From Collinsella aerofaciens (GTDB lineage: Bacteria; Actinomycetota; Coriobacteriia; Coriobacteriales; Coriobacteriaceae), in contig RPYR01000177.1 in NCBI GenBank assembly GCA_008671285.1, positions 1-20,898 on the forward strand: a DNA stretch of 20,898 bases, written 5' to 3'. The position numbers and the translations under genes were made by a program. The notes beneath the pieces were generated by a model, which saw only the letters and a list, made by a program, of their open reading frames with translations, was not told the DNA's origin and made no database searches. Numbering within the stretch: the stretch's first letter is position 1; every line of letters starts with the position of its first letter. Below are positions 19,894-20,898 of this stretch, one piece after another.

Positions 19894-19952
19894 CATCTCA
19901 ATCTGTAACAGTAAGACCCAATTTCCATCCCTAGTTGTTACAGATCAAGACA
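19894..19952. repeat. 59-bp inverted-arm repeat, single copy (E)
   Basis: Left arm CATCTCAATCTGTAACA, 25-nt middle, right arm TGTTACAGATCAAGACA. It is the only solitary copy in the window, in the divergent gltB/mntH region. Its arm differences (left CAAT, right ATCAAG) are the same as those of the second copy of cluster A. Confidence 0.93.
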
Positions 19953-20008
19953 TTTCGGTAATCCCCTTTCACCATCCTATTCAAATACAACAATTTTGTT
20001 AGTCTTGG

Positions 20009-20037
20009 TTAACTTTTTAGCATAAAACGGGTATCCT
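20009..20037 (+). promoter_or_regulatory. Possible promoter of the Nramp transporter gene
   Basis: TTAACT (20009-20014) and TATCCT (20032-20037), 17 bp apart, each four of six matches to consensus. The AT-rich stretch around it (19990-20026) contains GTTAAC and could hold a DtxR/MntR-family operator, but I see no clear palindrome matching a known one. Confidence 0.35.
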
Positions 20038-20073
20038 TTGCGGCGTCAAACAAACGGCACGCAGGAGCTCACC

Positions 20074-20898
20074 ATGCTCAACCATCTCAAACAACACTTT
20101 GGCTCGCACCGCACCGGAGGCCACGGAGGTCTGGATATCGCCCGGCATATCGGCCCCGGGCTGCTCGTGACCGTCGGCTTTATCGATCCGGGCAACTGGG
20201 CCTCCAACATGGCCGCCGGCTCGCAGTTTGGCTACGCGCTGCTGTGGATCGTCACGCTGTCCACGATCATGCTCATCGTGCTGCAGCACAACGCTGCACA
20301 CCTGGGTATCGCCACGGGCGCCTGTCTTGCCGAGGCCACGACACACTACCTCCCCCGCATCGTGGGACACATGGTGCTCGCCAGTGCCTATCTTGCGACC
20401 ATCGCCACCGCCATGGCCGAAGTCCTGGGCGGTGCGATCGCGCTTCAAATGCTCTTTGGCCTGCCCGTGCGCGCCGGCTGCATCATCGTCGCGGCGGCAT
20501 CGATTGCCATGCTCATGACAAGCTCCTACAAACGCGCCGAACGCTGGATCATCGCCTTCGTGGGTGTGGTGGGACTTTCGTTTTTAGCCGAGCTTCTGCT
20601 GGTCAAGGTCAACTGGCCGCAAGCCGCCACAAGCTGGATCACACCCAGTATGCCCACCGGCTCGGCCGCGATTATCGTAAGCGTCCTAGGCGCGGTCGTT
20701 ATGCCCCACAACCTCTTCCTGCACTCCGAAGTCATCCAATCCATGCACTTCGAAGGCCAAGGCGAGCGAGTTATCGAAGAACGTCTGCGCTACGAGCTCT
20801 TCGACACGCTCTTTTCGATGGGCGTGGGCTGGGCAATCAACTCGGCCATGGTCATCCTGGCCGCAACGACCTTCTTTGCGCACGGCATTGTCGTAGAC
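20074..20898 (+). CDS. mntH: Nramp-family divalent metal transporter, MntH-like (3' end outside window)
   Basis: A proton-coupled importer of Mn(II) or Fe(II) in the cytoplasmic membrane. The visible 275 residues cover roughly the first seven helices. The metal-binding DPGN of helix 1 is at 38-41 (GFIDPGNWASNMA), and the helix 6 motif MPHN is at 210-213 (MPHNLFLHS), so the two half-sites that coordinate the metal are intact. A short His-rich N-terminus (HLKQHFGSHRTGGHGG) precedes helix 1. Start choice: ATG 20074 with GCAGGAG upstream. The frame stays open to the window edge. It is transcribed divergently from gltB, with one 59-bp repeat between the two. Confidence 0.94.
   Translation, partial: MLNHLKQHFGSHRTGGHGGLDIARHIGPGLLVTVGFIDPGNWASNMAAGSQFGYALLWIVTLSTIMLIVLQHNAAHLGIATGACLAEATTHYLPRIVGHMVLASAYLATIATAMAEVLGGAIALQMLFGLPVRAGCIIVAAASIAMLMTSSYKRAERWIIAFVGVVGLSFLAELLLVKVNWPQAATSWITPSMPTGSAAIIVSVLGAVVMPHNLFLHSEVIQSMHFEGQGERVIEERLRYELFDTLFSMGVGWAINSAMVILAATTFFAHGIVVD

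Noticed and set aside
19990..20026. A DtxR/MntR operator before mntH
   Set aside because: The stretch is AT-rich and contains GTTAAC, but I could not find an extended palindrome matching a known consensus, so I do not call a site.

Overview
The window looks like a chromosomal segment of a high-GC Gram-positive anaerobe, most likely Collinsella or a close relative in the Coriobacteriia. This rests on codon use, gene content and the general look of the proteins; no 16S or other marker is present. There are 13 protein genes, two of them cut by the window edges. I saw no tRNA, rRNA, insertion sequence, transposase gene or CRISPR array.

Layout, left to right. Positions 1-1430 (minus): a DEAD-box RNA helicase, open at the left edge. 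2019-5180 (plus): a signalling pair, a forkhead-associated (FHA) domain protein and a single-pass membrane Ser/Thr protein kinase. 5592-8612 (plus): a copper homeostasis operon copA-copZ-csoR, whose promoter carries a CsoR-type operator; a long imperfect hairpin lies between copA and copZ. 8759-9232 (plus): a small membrane protein with a zinc ribbon. 9366-10736 (minus): a metal-dependent amidohydrolase, convergent with the previous gene across a bidirectional terminator. 11032-12108 (minus): a protein with a restriction-endonuclease-like C-terminal domain. 12467-13174 (minus): an unrecognised protein. 13528-19712 (minus): gltB and gltD, the two subunits of NADPH-type glutamate synthase. 20074 to the right edge (plus): an Nramp-family Mn/Fe transporter.

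The most unusual content is between the genes. Twelve complete copies of a 59-bp element, plus one decayed half, sit in five intergenic clusters of 2, 3, 2, 4 and 1 copies. Each copy has two 17-bp inverted arms (consensus TGTCTCRATCTGTAACA and its complement) around a 25-nt variable middle. Within clusters, copies are spaced 21-22 nt apart, giving an 80-81 bp period. The arms and the lengths are fixed, while the middles and spacers diverge. The clusters bracket the FHA/kinase pair and the nuclease-like gene, and one copy lies in the gltB/mntH divergent region. I do not recognise this family. It could be a protein-binding array, a structured RNA, or a non-autonomous mobile repeat.

Other non-coding structures are two GGGGAC-ended REP-like palindromes (8657-8703 and 13470-13510), two mutually exclusive hairpins after the FHA gene, and the copA-copZ hairpin, which keeps one pairing register over about 90 nt.
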